Source: Bordetella parapertussis (GTDB lineage: Bacteria > Pseudomonadota > Gammaproteobacteria > Burkholderiales > Burkholderiaceae_C). Taken from it: a DNA stretch of 10,063 nt. The stretch's first letter is position 1; each line of letters opens with the position of its first letter. Position numbers and translations under genes: made by a program. The stretch covers positions 1 through 10,063 of the forward strand of contig CAMDJU010000087.1 of NCBI GenBank assembly GCA_945900695.1, in the 5' to 3' direction. Under the pieces are notes generated by a model, which searched no databases, had not been told where the DNA came from, and saw only the letters and a program-made list of their open reading frames with translations. Positions 1-7,031 of this stretch are shown piece by piece.

Positions 1-243
1 CAAGCCCCAGTGGGCGTGGACCCAGCAGCCTTTTTACAAAGCCACGAGGATGCCATCAACACCTTGGTGTACGACAGCGTCAAAGCCTTTGATGGCTCCA
101 TCAGCGCCGAACATGGTGTGGGCAGCTTGAAAGTGCACACCCTGCCCGATTACAAAGACCCGGTGGCGATGGCGCTGATGCGGCGGGTCAAAGATGCGTT
201 GGATCCAGGTAATTTGATGAATCCGGGGCGGGTATTGACCTGA
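1..243 (+). CDS. FAD-linked oxidase (GlcD / D-2-hydroxyacid dehydrogenase type), C-terminal end only
   Basis: This is the last 80 codons of a gene that begins before the window; the frame is open from base 1 and ends at TGA 241-243. The visible part carries the C-terminal signature of FAD-binding oxidase/transferase type 4 proteins (GlcD, D-lactate and D-2-hydroxyglutarate dehydrogenases): ISAEHGVG, whose His belongs to the substrate/metal site in this family, followed by an ALMRRVKDALDP segment and the closing GNLMNPGRVL. Family knowledge says such enzymes oxidise a D-2-hydroxyacid to the 2-oxoacid with FAD. The FAD-binding PCMH domain lies outside the window, so the substrate cannot be decided. 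A D-2-hydroxyglutarate or D-lactate dehydrogenase is as likely as glycolate oxidase subunit GlcD. It is convergent with ssrA. Confidence 0.85.
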   Translation, partial: QAPVGVDPAAFLQSHEDAINTLVYDSVKAFDGSISAEHGVGSLKVHTLPDYKDPVAMALMRRVKDALDPGNLMNPGRVLT

Positions 244-295
244 GGTCATAAAAAACGCAAGCCGCCCTTATCGCCAAAACCCTTGATTTACCAAT

Positions 296-330
296 GAAAA
301 AAGCCGCTAACTGTATGTCGTTAGCGGCCT
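296..330 (-). terminator. intrinsic terminator of ssrA
   Basis: A perfect 9-bp stem (GCCGCTAAC 303-311 with GTTAGCGGC 320-328, 8-base loop) is followed, reading the minus strand, by six T (plus-strand A 297-302). It lies 15 bases beyond the tmRNA 3' end, as expected for pre-tmRNA termination. On the plus strand only CCTTTAAA follows the stem, so termination of the convergent oxidase gene here would be weaker. Confidence 0.85.
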
Positions 331-343
331 TTAAACCATCATC

Positions 344-733
344 TGGTGGAGCTGGGGGGATTTGAACCCCCGTCCACAAGCCTTCTTCGAGCAGTTCTAC
401 ATGTGTAGTCGTCTGATTTGAGTCTTACCCGGTGCACCGCGCAGCGACACGCTGTGCACTTGGCCAGTACCCTTGAGTCTCGTCACGCACCAAGGTACCC
501 GGTGTGCGACCAGCCAATATGGATTACCTTGCAGCCTGGACGCCTGAGGTGTTGCCACCCCAGACCCCCTTGCCCAGCCTATCGGCCAACTGTTGCAAGG
601 CCCGCTGGATTAAGCAGCGAGTGCGAAACGTTCGTCGTTTGCAGTTAGTTTTTTTTCTGCGGATTTACGAGGTAACAGAACCTCGACATGCCCTGCCGCG
701 CGTCCGAACCCATGTCGAAACCAGTGCAGCCCC
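344..733 (-). ncRNA. ssrA: tmRNA (transfer-messenger RNA)
   Basis: tmRNA rescues stalled ribosomes together with SmpB. It acts first as an alanyl-tRNA, then as an mRNA encoding a degradation tag. On the minus strand the 5' end GGGGCUG (733-727) pairs over 7 bp (one G-U) with CAGCUCC, followed by ACCA at the 3' end (346-344 = CCA). The T arm GGGGGTTCAAATCCCCC lies just before the 3' acceptor strand. The tag frame lies at 642-610 and ends in TAA; its resume codon GCA is at about nucleotide 92, close to the E. coli position of about 90. Total length of about 390 nt is normal for one-piece proteobacterial tmRNA. The 5' end was placed from acceptor pairing; RNase P would make it. The gene begins 13 bases after the stop of the HAD phosphatase on the same strand. 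Confidence 0.97.
610..642 (-). other. tmRNA proteolysis-tag reading frame (ANDERFALAA)
   Basis: Ten sense codons from the resume codon GCA (642-640) to TAA (612-610) encode ANDERFALAA. The first residues match E. coli ANDENYALAA and the terminal LAA is the ClpXP/ClpAP degron. Upstream, ACTAAACTAACT-like bases with a run of A precede the resume codon. There is no separate start codon, because translation enters from the tRNA-like domain. This is part of ssrA and not an independent gene. Confidence 0.93.
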
Positions 734-743
734 TGAGCTGAGT

Positions 744-770
744 AGTTTAGTCCAGTTCCAGGATTTTCAA
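744..770 (-). promoter_or_regulatory. candidate ssrA promoter inside the phosphatase 3' end
   Basis: Minus-strand TTGAAA (770-765) and TAAACT (749-744) are separated by 15 bases, slightly short. Transcription would start about 4 bases upstream of the mature tmRNA 5' end, which fits a short RNase P-removed leader. The -35 and -10 lie over the last codons and stop of the HAD phosphatase gene. Assigned by eye; the spacing makes it tentative. Confidence 0.4.
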
Positions 771-1418
771 TAGCGCCAATGGCGAATGAATATCCGCGTG
801 TGCGCCCCAGTCGCTGGCCGGTGTGCCTTGCCCGAGGTAGCCATAGTGGGCCGCGACCGTCCACATGCCAGCTGCGTGGCCGGCCACGATGTCGCGCTCG
901 TCGTCGCCCACATACACACAATGCGCCGGGTCGACGCCCATGCGCTGGGCTGCCTCAATCAAGGGCGCAGGGTGCGGCTTGGGGTAAGGCGTGGTGTCCC
1001 CACAGACCACAGCACCAGCGGTGTCGAACAAAGCCATGCCTTGCACGATGGGGTGGGTGAAGCGCTCCATTTTGTTGGTCACCACGCCCCAGGCGCAGGG
1101 GTGGCGCAACAAAGCCTGCACCAACTCGGGCACGCCTTCAAAGGGATGGGTCAGCACGGTGAGCGCCGCTTCGTAGTTGGCAAAAAACTCGTCGCGCAAA
1201 TCGTTGTAGGCCGCGTCTTCGGGGGTGATGCCAAAAGCCAGTTGCAACATGCCGCGCGCACCCGCGCCGGCCATGGGCCGGTAATGCGCCAAAGGCAGCG
1301 ATGGCAAACCACGGTCGATGCGCATTTTGTCGGCTGCGGCGCCCAGGTCGGGGGCGCTATCGATCAGTGTGCCATCCAGGTCAAACAGCACCGCTTGGAT
1401 GGGGCGCGGCGGCTTCAT
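747..1418 (-). CDS. gph: HAD-superfamily phosphatase, phosphoglycolate phosphatase (Gph) / MupP type
   Basis: This 223-residue protein has all HAD motifs: FDLDGT (D13 nucleophile, D15 acid/base), VVTNK (T114), PKPHP (K147) and VYVGDDERD (D172/D173 for Mg2+). A helical cap domain lies between motifs 1 and 2 (about residues 20-90), as in Gph and beta-phosphoglucomutase relatives. Size is normal. The start ATG (1418-1416) overlaps the ubiG stop in an ATGA arrangement, giving translational coupling, so I reject longer in-frame extensions through ubiG. The generic annotation is phosphoglycolate phosphatase, removing 2-phosphoglycolate. However, in Pseudomonas the HAD gene beside ubiG and close to gyrA is mupP, the N-acetylmuramate-6-phosphate phosphatase of the AnmK-MupP-AmgK-MurU recycling route. 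Context therefore makes MupP a serious alternative. Family assignment is certain; the substrate is not. Confidence 0.9.
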   Translation of the reverse strand: MKPPRPIQAVLFDLDGTLIDSAPDLGAAADKMRIDRGLPSLPLAHYRPMAGAGARGMLQLAFGITPEDAAYNDLRDEFFANYEAALTVLTHPFEGVPELVQALLRHPCAWGVVTNKMERFTHPIVQGMALFDTAGAVVCGDTTPYPKPHPAPLIEAAQRMGVDPAHCVYVGDDERDIVAGHAAGMWTVAAHYGYLGQGTPASDWGAHADIHSPLALLKILELD

Positions 1419-2131
1419 GCGCTGGCTGGCGGCTTGCGGCAAGCCACCATGTAATTGACGCTGGTGTCGGCATTCAACCAGTAGCGCCGGGTCAGCGGGT
1501 TGTATTGCAGCCCGCGTTGGCTGTGCCAATCCAATCCAGCTTGGCGACAGGCCTGGGCCAATTCGCTGGGTCGGATGAATTTGGCAAATTCGTGGGTGCC
1601 TTTGGGCAATAAATTGAGGATGTACTCGGCCCCCACAATGGCGAACAAAAATGACTTGGGGTTGCGGTTGAGGGTTGAAAAGAACACCCAACCTCCTGGC
1701 TTGACCAAGCTGGCGCAGGCCCGCACGACCGAACCAGGGTCGGGCACGTGCTCCAGCATTTCCATGCAGGTGACCACATCAAAAGCGCCGGGTTGCTCAG
1801 CGGCCATGTCTTCGGCACTGATTTCACGGTATTGCACGCCGGGGGTTTGGGCCTCCAAGGCATGCAGTTGCGCCACTTTCAGGGCCTTGGTGGAGAGGTC
1901 AATGCCGGTGACCTGCGCACCCTGGCGCGCCATGGCATCGGACAAAATGCCGCCGCCACAACCCACATCCAACGCTTTTGTGCCCGTCAATGGGGCCAGC
2001 TTGGCGATCCAATCCAAACGCAGGGGGTTGATTTGGTGCAGGGGCCGAAACTCGCTCTCTGGGTCCCACCAGCGGTGGGCCAAATCTGAAAATTTCGCCA
2101 GCTCGGCGGGGTCGGCATTGATGGTAGTCAT
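1415..2131 (-). CDS. ubiG: ubiquinone biosynthesis O-methyltransferase UbiG
   Basis: UbiG is a SAM-dependent enzyme that carries out both O-methylation steps of ubiquinone synthesis (the polyprenyl-dihydroxybenzoate/catechol step and demethylubiquinol). The 238-residue protein shows the family N-terminus ([17 protein letters not shown], residues 12-28), SAM motif I LDVGCGGG (54-61), the acidic end of beta-2 (GID, D78) and [12 protein letters not shown] (121-132). It also has a post-SAM motif ([16 protein letters not shown]) and the [12 protein letters not shown] stretch (175-186) typical of UbiG, which in the E. coli enzyme contributes to membrane association. ATG 2131-2129 gives the normal family length; the in-frame ATG at 2209 would read through the ompA terminator and adds non-conserved sequence. 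No convincing Shine-Dalgarno sequence precedes the start. The stop overlaps the next gene by 4 bp, so the two form an operon. Confidence 0.96.
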   Translation of the reverse strand: MTTINADPAELAKFSDLAHRWWDPESEFRPLHQINPLRLDWIAKLAPLTGTKALDVGCGGGILSDAMARQGAQVTGIDLSTKALKVAQLHALEAQTPGVQYREISAEDMAAEQPGAFDVVTCMEMLEHVPDPGSVVRACASLVKPGGWVFFSTLNRNPKSFLFAIVGAEYILNLLPKGTHEFAKFIRPSELAQACRQAGLDWHSQRGLQYNPLTRRYWLNADTSVNYMVACRKPPASA

Positions 2132-2174
2132 CGAGGGATTGTCTTTGAAGTGATGGGCCTGCCCACCATGGGCG

Positions 2175-2200
2175 AAAAAAAACCCCGCCGAGGCGGGGTT
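2175..2200 (-). terminator. intrinsic terminator downstream of ompA
   Basis: An 8-bp G+C-rich stem (AACCCCGC 2181-2188 with GCGGGGTT 2193-2200, four-base loop CGAG) runs on the minus strand into eight consecutive T (plus-strand A 2175-2182, overlapping the stem foot). It lies 20 bases after the ompA stop and 43 bases before the ubiG start. ubiG and the phosphatase therefore depend on read-through or on an unseen promoter. Confidence 0.9.
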
Positions 2201-2219
2201 GGTTGTCAAACCCGGGGGT

Positions 2220-2900
2220 TTAACGGTTGGCGCGGGTGCCGACCACTTCGATTTCGACGCGGCGGTTTTTAGCGCGACCTTCAGGGGTCTTGTTGTCGGC
2301 CACAGGCTGCTTCTCGCCCTTGCCTTCGGTGTAGACGCGGTTTTTCTCGATGCCTTTGGTCACCAAGTAAGCCTTGACGGCTTCAGAGCGGCGCACCGAC
2401 AGTTTTTGGTTGTAAGCATCAGCGCCGACAGAGTCGGTGTGGCCCACGGCAATGATCACTTCCAAGTTGATGGCTTTGATTTTGCCAACCAAGTCGTCCA
2501 ATTTGGCTTTGCCTTCGGGCTTGAGCACGGCTTTGTCAAAGTCAAAGAAGGCGTCTGCTGCGTAAGTCACTTTGGTGGCTGCTGCGGGTGCAGGTGCAGG
2601 GGGTGCTGGAGGACGGGGTGCTGGTGCAGGCGCAGCAGCGGGTGCTGGAGCGGGTGCAGCAGCACGAGGAGCTGGAGCGGGTGCCGGCGCAGGTGCCGGA
2701 GCTGGTGCGGGAGCCAGGGCGCCGTCACAGCCTTTGGCTGCGGTGGCGGGGGTCCAAGAAGAGTTTCTCCAGCATTCGCCGGAGGAGTTTTTCCAAACCT
2801 CACCAGCAGAGTTGCGCCAATTGTTGATATCTTGCGCAACCGCGGTGGATGCCAGGGCGACGGTGGCGACCAACATCGCCAATTGATTCAATTTTTTCAT
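2220..2900 (-). CDS. ompA: OmpA-family outer-membrane/peptidoglycan-binding protein
   Basis: A secreted 226-residue protein that likely anchors the outer membrane to peptidoglycan. Regions in order: Sec signal peptide (KK, hydrophobic core [14 protein letters not shown], cleavage after AVA, about residue 22); a Trp-rich N-terminal segment with three 8-residue repeats (W28, W36, W44) and two Cys (C43, C58); a Pro-Ala linker (about 61-109); and an OmpA C-terminal domain (about 110-220). That domain contains [27 protein letters not shown] and NRRVEIEV. D156 and R171 match the spacing of the diaminopimelate-binding Asp/Arg pair of E. coli OmpA (D241/R256). No eight-stranded beta-barrel is present, so the attachment to the outer membrane is unclear. 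Start: ATG 2900 is preferred over in-frame ATG 2912, because GAGGAG lies between the two and is the ribosome site for the inner one. The gene is monocistronic apart from read-through to ubiG. Confidence 0.93.
   Translation of the reverse strand: MKKLNQLAMLVATVALASTAVAQDINNWRNSAGEVWKNSSGECWRNSSWTPATAAKGCDGALAPAPAPAPAPAPAPAPRAAAPAPAPAAAPAPAPRPPAPPAPAPAAATKVTYAADAFFDFDKAVLKPEGKAKLDDLVGKIKAINLEVIIAVGHTDSVGADAYNQKLSVRRSEAVKAYLVTKGIEKNRVYTEGKGEKQPVADNKTPEGRAKNRRVEIEVVGTRANR
2574..2720 (-). repeat. Pro-Ala low-complexity linker in ompA
   Basis: About 49 codons encode almost only Ala and Pro (eight AP units in a row near the start, then [12 protein letters not shown] and APAAA segments). The DNA is a degenerate GCA/GGT-rich repeat of 6-base units (Pro-Ala codon pairs with varied third bases). 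Such linkers are known to span the periplasm between an outer-membrane part and a peptidoglycan-binding domain. The repeat may vary in length among strains by slippage. Confidence 0.85.
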
Positions 2901-2910
2901 GATTCTCCTC
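2901..2910 (-). promoter_or_regulatory. ompA ribosome binding site that decides the start
   Basis: Minus-strand GAGGAG (2910-2905) stands four bases before ATG 2900. It lies inside the upstream ATG-AGG-AGA-ATC frame, so the upstream ATG at 2912 cannot use it. It is the clearest Shine-Dalgarno sequence on the left half of the window. Confidence 0.8.
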
Positions 2911-2924
2911 ATCTGGGAAAAGGC

Positions 2925-2965
2925 CGCAGTGATACTGCGAAACGTGGCTTGAGGTGACCATCACC
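2925..2965 (-). promoter_or_regulatory. two small hairpins in the ompA 5' leader
   Basis: Two perfect inverted repeats lie upstream of the ompA ribosome site: CGCAGT-GAT-ACTGCG (2925-2939) and GGTGA-CCA-TCACC (2953-2965). In E. coli the ompA leader is structured and stabilises the mRNA; a similar role here is inference. The remaining divergent region up to gyrA (2966-3194) shows no ORF or RNA gene that I can support. A minus-strand CACAAT at 2986-2981 could be the ompA -10, but its -35 is poor. Confidence 0.45.
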
Positions 2966-3094
2966 GTCAATGCTTTGATGATTGTGCCACACAGATATCG
3001 GCCCCAAACTGACAGGCCTCTGCCGAGCCCAATGGGTGACACAGGTCATTCGGTTTGTTGCAATCGCACCACAAAATACCCAAAACGGGATCAA

Positions 3095-3122
3095 TTGGCT
3101 ACCGAAGTTATTCAATTCGAAT
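3095..3122 (+). promoter_or_regulatory. weak candidate gyrA promoter
   Basis: TTGGCT (3095-3100) and TCGAAT (3117-3122) with a 16-base spacer sit in the most A+T-rich part of the ompA-gyrA gap, and would leave a leader of about 65 bases before the gyrA ATG. Each hexamer matches consensus only partly and other pairs are possible, so this is a low-confidence call. Confidence 0.22.
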
Positions 3123-3194
3123 CAAAAGGGTCCAGCCAGGTGGCGTTGGCGCAGGGCCTAAAATCAACGGTTTACCTGTTCGAGACGCCCCCCC

Positions 3195-5888
3195 ATGACC
3201 CAGTTCGCCAAAGAGACCCTGCCCATCAGCCTAGAAGATGAGATGCGGCGAAGCTATTTGGACTACGCCATGAGCGTCATCGTCGGGCGCGCCCTGCCCG
3301 ACGCCCGCGACGGTTTGAAGCCCGTGCACCGCCGGGTGTTGTTTGCCATGCATGAGTTGAACAACGACTGGAACCGCCCCTATAAGAAGTCGGCGCGCAT
3401 TGTGGGGGACGTGATTGGCAAATACCATCCCCACGGCGACAGCGCGGTGTACGACACCATTGTTCGCATGGCACAAGATTTTTCGCTGCGCCACATGCTG
3501 GTGGACGGGCAAGGCAACTTCGGTTCGGTCGATGGTGACAACGCTGCCGCCATGCGATACACGGAAATCCGTTTGTCCAAAATCGCCCACGAAATGTTGG
3601 GCGACATCGACAAAGAAACGGTTGACTTTGGCCCCAACTACGACGGCAGCGAAAAAGAGCCGCTGGTGCTGCCCTCCAAGCTGCCCAACTTGCTCATCAA
3701 CGGCTCGGCCGGGATTGCCGTGGGCATGGCCACCAACATCCCGCCACACAACTTGAACGAAGTGGTCGACGCTTGTTTGCACATGCTGCGCCACCCCGAA
3801 GCCAGCATCGACGATTTGATGGAAATCGTGCCCGCACCTGACTTCCCCACCGCCGGCATCATTTACGGCATGCAAGGTGTGAAAGACGGCTACCGAACCG
3901 GTCGCGGTCGGGTGGTGATGCGCGCCAAGTGCCACTTTGAAGACATCGACAAAGGCCAGCGCCAGGCCATCATCGTTGACGAGTTGCCCTACCAGGTAAA
4001 CAAAAAGACGCTGCAAGAGCGCATGGCTGAATTGGTGCACGAGAAAAAAATCGAAGGCATCAGCCATATCCAAGACGAGTCGGACAAATCGGGCATGCGC
4101 TTGGTCATCGAGCTCAAACGCGGCGAAGTGCCTGAGGTGGTGCTCAACAACCTGTACAAGCAAACCCAGTTGCAAGACACCTTTGGCATCAACATGGTGG
4201 CCTTGATCGATGGACAACCGCGCTTGTGCAACTTGAAAGACCTGATCAGCGTGTTCTTAGAACATCGGCGTGAAGTGGTCACCCGCCGCACCGTGTTCAC
4301 CTTGCGCAAAGCGCGCGAACGCGGCCACGTGCTGGAAGGCCTGGCCGTGGCCTTGGCCAATATCGATGAGTTCATTGCCATCATTCGCCAAGCGCCCACC
4401 CCACCGGTGGCCAAGGCCGAGTTGATGACCCGCTCCTGGGACAGCCAGTTGGTGCGCACCATGCTCACCCGCGCCCGCGCTGATGGCGGCGTGGTCAATG
4501 CAGATGACTACCGACCCAATGGGCTGGAGGCCGAGTTCGGCATGGGCAGCGATGGCCTGTACCGTTTGAGCGACACCCAGGCACAAGAAATTTTGCAAAT
4601 GCGCTTGCAGCGCCTGACCGGCCTGGAGCAGGACAAGATCGTCAACGAATACAAAGAGGTGATGGCCGAGATCGACGATTTGCTCGACATCTTGGCCCGT
4701 CCTGAGCGGGTGTCGTCCATCATCAGCGACGAGTTGACCCAACTGCGCCAAGAATTTGGCCAAACCAAACTGGGGGCGCGGCGCAGCGTGATCGAGCACA
4801 ACGCCCAAGACCTGGCCACCGAAGACCTGATCACGCCCACCGACATGGTGGTCACGCTGTCACACCTGGGTTACATCAAAAGCCAGCCCCTGTCGGAATA
4901 CCGCGCGCAAAAACGTGGCGGCCGCGGCAAACAAGCCACGACCACCAAAGAGGACGATTGGATCGACCAACTCTTCATTGCCAACACCCACGACTACATC
5001 TTGTGCTTCTCCAACCGGGGGCGTTTGTATTGGCTCAAGGTGTGGGAGGTGCCTGAAGGGTCCCGCGGATCGCGCGGTCGCCCCATCGTCAACATGTTCC
5101 CCCTGCAAGAAGGCGAAAAAATCAATGTGGTGCTGCCGCTCACCGGACCCGCACGCACCTTCCCGGCCGACCAGTTTGTGTTCATGGCCACATCGATGGG
5201 CACGGTCAAAAAGACCTCGCTCGATGAGTTCAACAACCCACGCAAAGGCGGCATCATCGCGGTCAACTTGGACGACAACGACTTTTTGATTGGCGCGGCC
5301 TTGACCGACGGTAAGCACGATGTGATGCTGTTCAGCGACGGTGGCAAAGCCGTGCGTTTCGACGAAAACGATGTGCGCCCCTTGGGTCGCAGCGCGCGTG
5401 GTGTGCGCGGCATGATGCTCGATGACACCCAAAGCGTGATCGCCATGTTGGTGGCCGAACAAGAAACCAACGCCGCCGAGGCCCCCACCGATGGCGTGGT
5501 GCGCAACAGCGTGCTCACCGCCACCGAAAAAGGTTACGGCAAGCGCACCCCCATTGACGAATACACCCGCCATGGGCGCGGTACCAAGGGCATGATTGCC
5601 ATTCAACAATCTGAGCGCAATGGCAAAGTGGTCGCCGCCACCTTGGTGCGCGCGGAAGACGAAATCATGCTCATCACCGACCGGGGTGTTCTGGTGCGCA
5701 CCCGGGTGAGCGAAATCCGCGAACTCGGCCGCGCCACCCAAGGCGTGACACTCATTGCTTTGGACGAGGGTGCCAAGCTCAATGGCTTGCAACGCATTGT
5801 GGAAAACGACGCCCAGGGCCAAGATAGCGAGGGCGAGACGGGCGATGAAGACGGCGCCAATGCTGCACCCAGCGAGCCCACCCCCTAA
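3195..5888 (+). CDS. gyrA: DNA gyrase subunit A
   Basis: GyrA forms the A2B2 gyrase that introduces negative supercoils using ATP hydrolysed by GyrB; it cuts and rejoins DNA. The 897-residue protein begins like E. coli GyrA with no indels up to the active site, so numbering is identical. The catalytic tyrosine is Y122 ([11 protein letters not shown]) with R121 before it, and the quinolone-resistance region has the sensitive-type residues S83 and D87 ([10 protein letters not shown]). The winged-helix/tower breakage domain spans about residues 30-500. The GyrA box QKRGGRGK (from about 572), required for DNA wrapping, opens the C-terminal beta-pinwheel, whose blades follow. The end is an acidic tail (about 869-897) rich in D, E and G. 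The ATG is not preceded by a good Shine-Dalgarno sequence, but the N-terminus fits the family exactly. serC starts six bases after the stop. Confidence 0.98.
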   Translation: MTQFAKETLPISLEDEMRRSYLDYAMSVIVGRALPDARDGLKPVHRRVLFAMHELNNDWNRPYKKSARIVGDVIGKYHPHGDSAVYDTIVRMAQDFSLRHMLVDGQGNFGSVDGDNAAAMRYTEIRLSKIAHEMLGDIDKETVDFGPNYDGSEKEPLVLPSKLPNLLINGSAGIAVGMATNIPPHNLNEVVDACLHMLRHPEASIDDLMEIVPAPDFPTAGIIYGMQGVKDGYRTGRGRVVMRAKCHFEDIDKGQRQAIIVDELPYQVNKKTLQERMAELVHEKKIEGISHIQDESDKSGMRLVIELKRGEVPEVVLNNLYKQTQLQDTFGINMVALIDGQPRLCNLKDLISVFLEHRREVVTRRTVFTLRKARERGHVLEGLAVALANIDEFIAIIRQAPTPPVAKAELMTRSWDSQLVRTMLTRARADGGVVNADDYRPNGLEAEFGMGSDGLYRLSDTQAQEILQMRLQRLTGLEQDKIVNEYKEVMAEIDDLLDILARPERVSSIISDELTQLRQEFGQTKLGARRSVIEHNAQDLATEDLITPTDMVVTLSHLGYIKSQPLSEYRAQKRGGRGKQATTTKEDDWIDQLFIANTHDYILCFSNRGRLYWLKVWEVPEGSRGSRGRPIVNMFPLQEGEKINVVLPLTGPARTFPADQFVFMATSMGTVKKTSLDEFNNPRKGGIIAVNLDDNDFLIGAALTDGKHDVMLFSDGGKAVRFDENDVRPLGRSARGVRGMMLDDTQSVIAMLVAEQETNAAEAPTDGVVRNSVLTATEKGYGKRTPIDEYTRHGRGTKGMIAIQQSERNGKVVAATLVRAEDEIMLITDRGVLVRTRVSEIRELGRATQGVTLIALDEGAKLNGLQRIVENDAQGQDSEGETGDEDGANAAPSEPTP

Positions 5889-5894
5889 AGCGGC

Positions 5895-7001
5895 ATGAAC
5901 CGGCCTTTCAACTTTTCTGCCGGCCCGGCGGCCATGCCCCTGGAGGTGCTGCAACAAGCCGCCGCCGAGATCAGCGACTGGCACGGCAGTGGCATGGGCG
6001 TGATGGAGATGAGCCACCGGGGCAAAGAGTTCATGGCCATCCACGACAAGGCGCTCAACGATTTGCGCACCCTGCTGAACATCCCCAACGAGTTCGACAT
6101 TTTGTTCATGCAAGGCGGTGGCATTGCCGAGAACGCGATTGTTCCGCTCAACCTCGGGCGCGGTGCCACGGTTGACTTTGTGCTCAGCGGCAGTTGGGGT
6201 GAAAAGTCTTTGCGCGAAGCCCAGCGCTACGGCCCCACGCATGTGGCCGCCAGCAGCCAAACCCAAGGCTTTGACCACCTGCCAGCACCCAGCCAATGGC
6301 AGTTGAGCGCGCAACCCAGCTATGTTCACCTGTGCACCAACGAGACCATCCACGGTGTGGAATGCCATACCCTGCCCGACCTCAAAGCCCTGGGCTGCGA
6401 CGCACCGCTGGTGATCGATTTTTCCTCTCATGTGCTGTCGCGCCTGGTCGACTGGTCGCGGGTGGGTTTGGCCTTTGGTGGGGCGCAAAAAAACATCGGT
6501 CCAGCCGGTCTGACCCTGGTGGTGGTGCACAAAGACTTGCTCGGCCACGCCCTGCCCATTTGCCCCAGCGCCTTCAATTACCAAACGGTGGCGCAAAACA
6601 ACTCCATGTTCAACACACCACCCACCTATGGCATTTACATGGCGGGTCTGATTTTTGAGTGGATCGCTGGCCAACGCGAGGGCGATTTGCAAGGGGTGGC
6701 CGCCTTGGAGGCGCGCAACCAAGCCAAAGCTGCTTTGCTATACAACTGCATCGACAACTCTGGCCTGTACCTCAACCGCGTGCAAGCGGCCTCGCGCTCG
6801 CGCATGAACGTGCCGTTTTTTTTGCGCGACGAGTCACTCAACCCCGCTTTTTTAAGCGGTGCCCAAGCACGTGGCTTGCTTCAACTCAAAGGCCACAAAT
6901 CAGTCGGTGGCATGCGCGCCAGCATTTACAACGCCATGCCATTGGCAGGGGTGCAGGCCTTGGTCGATTACATGCAAGACTTTGAAAAAACCCAGGCCTA
7001 A
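5895..7001 (+). CDS. serC: phosphoserine aminotransferase
   Basis: SerC transfers the amino group of glutamate to 3-phosphohydroxypyruvate (serine synthesis) and to 3-hydroxy-2-oxo-4-phosphonooxybutanoate (pyridoxal phosphate synthesis). The 368-residue protein starts with the family N-terminus [11 protein letters not shown] and has the [14 protein letters not shown] segment. It also has [20 protein letters not shown] and the PLP-lysine motif [12 protein letters not shown], with K199 the Schiff-base lysine (K198 in E. coli). Near the C-terminus [17 protein letters not shown] is characteristic. Length is normal and no key region is missing. Six bases separate it from gyrA and no clear ribosome site is seen, so translation may be coupled to gyrA. 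pheA follows 30 bases after the stop. Confidence 0.98.
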   Translation: MNRPFNFSAGPAAMPLEVLQQAAAEISDWHGSGMGVMEMSHRGKEFMAIHDKALNDLRTLLNIPNEFDILFMQGGGIAENAIVPLNLGRGATVDFVLSGSWGEKSLREAQRYGPTHVAASSQTQGFDHLPAPSQWQLSAQPSYVHLCTNETIHGVECHTLPDLKALGCDAPLVIDFSSHVLSRLVDWSRVGLAFGGAQKNIGPAGLTLVVVHKDLLGHALPICPSAFNYQTVAQNNSMFNTPPTYGIYMAGLIFEWIAGQREGDLQGVAALEARNQAKAALLYNCIDNSGLYLNRVQAASRSRMNVPFFLRDESLNPAFLSGAQARGLLQLKGHKSVGGMRASIYNAMPLAGVQALVDYMQDFEKTQA

Positions 7002-7031
7002 AGCCACCGCCCACTTTTGCCCTACATACCC

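Noticed and set aside
344..375. A tRNA gene from the T-arm and CCA-like sequence
   Set aside because: The T arm and acceptor belong to tmRNA; there is no anticodon arm at tRNA distance, and the 5' acceptor strand is nearly 390 nt away.
418..773. Small plus-strand frames over the tmRNA gene
   Set aside because: They run through the reverse complement of a structured RNA and show no coding features.
1419..1691. N-terminal extension of the phosphatase gene to 1691
   Set aside because: The added region lies within ubiG in another frame and has no HAD similarity; the ATGA overlap start is standard.
2132..2209. Longer ubiG start at 2209
   Set aside because: It would translate through the intrinsic terminator and adds residues absent from UbiG proteins; ATG 2131 gives the family N-terminus.
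2204..2209. Perfect TTGACA on the minus strand between ompA and ubiG as a ubiG -35
   Set aside because: At 15-19 bases downstream there is only the GC-rich terminator stem and no -10-like hexamer.
2199..2957. 252-codon plus-strand frame over ompA
   Set aside because: Antisense to ompA; its Cys/Gly/Arg-rich middle is only the reverse of the Pro-Ala repeat.
3231..4217. 328-codon minus-strand frame inside gyrA
   Set aside because: Antisense shadow of the conserved gyrA breakage domain; His/Val-rich, with no motif or ribosome site.
4860..6722. 620-codon open frame on the minus strand across gyrA and serC
   Set aside because: It lies wholly antisense to two certain genes, spans their junction, and its translation is His/Gly/Ala-rich with no family motif. 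This is the usual antisense shadow of G+C-rich codon use.
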